Assembly: GCA_030596305.1 (NCBI GenBank)
Contig: JAUVKK010000078.1
Location: forward strand, 1 to 5,479
DNA length: 5,479 bases
Source of the DNA: Helicobacteraceae bacterium
GTDB lineage: Bacteria > Campylobacterota > Campylobacteria > Campylobacterales > Sulfurimonadaceae
Reading direction: 5' to 3'
Part shown: piece by piece, positions 4,927 to 5,479 of the stretch
Layout: each line of letters opens with the position of its first letter
Numbering within the stretch: position 1 is the first letter of the stretch
The notes under the pieces: model-generated
What the model was told of the DNA's origin: nothing
Databases searched by the model: none
Seen by the model: the letters and a program-made list of their open reading frames with translations, nothing else
Made by a program: the position numbers and the translations under genes

Positions 4927-5479
4927 AGATCCTTGTCTTAAATGCAGGCAGTTCTTCACTGAAGTGGAAACTGTTTGAAATGGACGCAAACACACTCATC
5001 GCCTCGGGTATTATCGAAGGAATTTCAGAGTATTACGGCTCTTTTAAACTCTTGTATTTAGGCGAAGAGTTAAAGATCGAACACGCTATTACAGATCACA
5101 ATGAAGCCTTTTCACTGCTCTTTGAGATCTTGAGCACACAAAACATTCTCAACATCGAAGATGACCTTGATGCTATTGGTCACCGGGTTGTTCATGGTGG
5201 TGAAACATTTACTGAACCGACCTTGATCGACCATAGCGTACTGACTCAACTTAAGTCATTAACCCCTCTGGCACCACTGCATAATCCAGCCAATGTCTTA
5301 GGAATAGAGATAACAGCCAAGCTGGCACCACACATCCCCAACATAGCTGTTTTTGACACTGCCTTTCATCAGAGCATGCCTGAACGTGCTTATCTTTATG
5401 CGCTTCCTACTGAGCTCTATACTAAGCATCATATTCGCAGATACGGATTTCACGGCACTTCGCACCATTTTGTAGCTCA
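4923..5479 (+). CDS. ackA: Acetate kinase (N-terminal part, runs off right edge)
   Basis: The frame is open for 185 codons plus two bases, beginning at GTG 4923. It encodes an ASKHA-fold kinase that converts acetyl phosphate + ADP to acetate + ATP. Visible signatures are the N-terminal phosphate motif VLNAGSSSLKWKLF (5-18), GHRVVHGGETF (86-96), PLAPLHNPANVLGI (115-128), AVFDTAFHQSMP (142-153) and RRYGFHGTSHHFVA (172-185). Asn7, Arg88, His120, Asp145 and His177 match catalytic residues Asn7, Arg91, His123, Asp148 and His180 of the Methanosarcina enzyme. The family is usually about 400 residues, so a little under half is present. The GTG start overlaps the pta stop in a GTGA arrangement and has a strong ribosome binding site. 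The first downstream ATG (codon 20) would remove the phosphate motif. The gene completes the pta-ackA operon. Confidence 0.96.
   Translation, partial: MKILVLNAGSSSLKWKLFEMDANTLIASGIIEGISEYYGSFKLLYLGEELKIEHAITDHNEAFSLLFEILSTQNILNIEDDLDAIGHRVVHGGETFTEPTLIDHSVLTQLKSLTPLAPLHNPANVLGIEITAKLAPHIPNIAVFDTAFHQSMPERAYLYALPTELYTKHHIRRYGFHGTSHHFVA

Noticed and set aside
1..5479. CRISPR array, tRNA, rRNA, insertion sequence, prophage or defence genes
   Set aside because: I saw no regularly spaced repeats, transposase or terminal inverted repeats, structural RNA or defence-protein motifs. The window is mainly core metabolic and signalling genes.

Overview
This window most likely comes from a member of the Campylobacterota (former Epsilonproteobacteria), of the free-living Sulfurimonas/Sulfuricurvum kind. 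This is an inference from moderate-to-low GC, T-rich promoters with clear -10 boxes but no recognisable -35, short PAS-GGDEF proteins and a long three-domain Pta; no marker gene proves it. No tRNA, rRNA, CRISPR array, insertion sequence or phage gene was seen, and no stretch over 300 bases lacks a gene.

Layout. Bases 1-122 (minus strand) hold the N-terminus of a YbiT-like ABC-F ATPase, cut by the window edge just after Walker A begins. A 216-bp divergent intergenic region (123-338) carries a promoter for each direction. Two adjacent plus-strand genes follow (339-1256 and 1350-2282), each coding for a soluble PAS-GGDEF diguanylate cyclase. They align without gaps from their PAS domains to their C-termini at about 48% identity by hand count, so they are a tandem duplication. 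The duplication extends into promoter DNA: a 23-bp T-rich element lies before both. A YchJ-type SEC-C protein (2299-2739, minus strand) converges on the second cyclase. Divergent from it is the acetate operon: full-length pta (2833-4926), then ackA, which starts at a GTG overlapping the pta stop by four bases and runs off the right edge.

How the genes work together. Pta and AckA interconvert acetyl-CoA, acetyl phosphate and acetate with ATP formation. The two cyclases should make cyclic di-GMP in response to a signal, possibly redox or oxygen, read by an Aer-like PAS domain. Nothing in the sequence ties the cyclases to the acetate operon beyond proximity.

Most of the window is conventional. 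The part worth a second look is the cyclase pair: six aligned cysteines, a diverged putative flavin pocket, a duplicated promoter element, and a second copy that appears to lack any ribosome binding site and may be translated from a leaderless mRNA.
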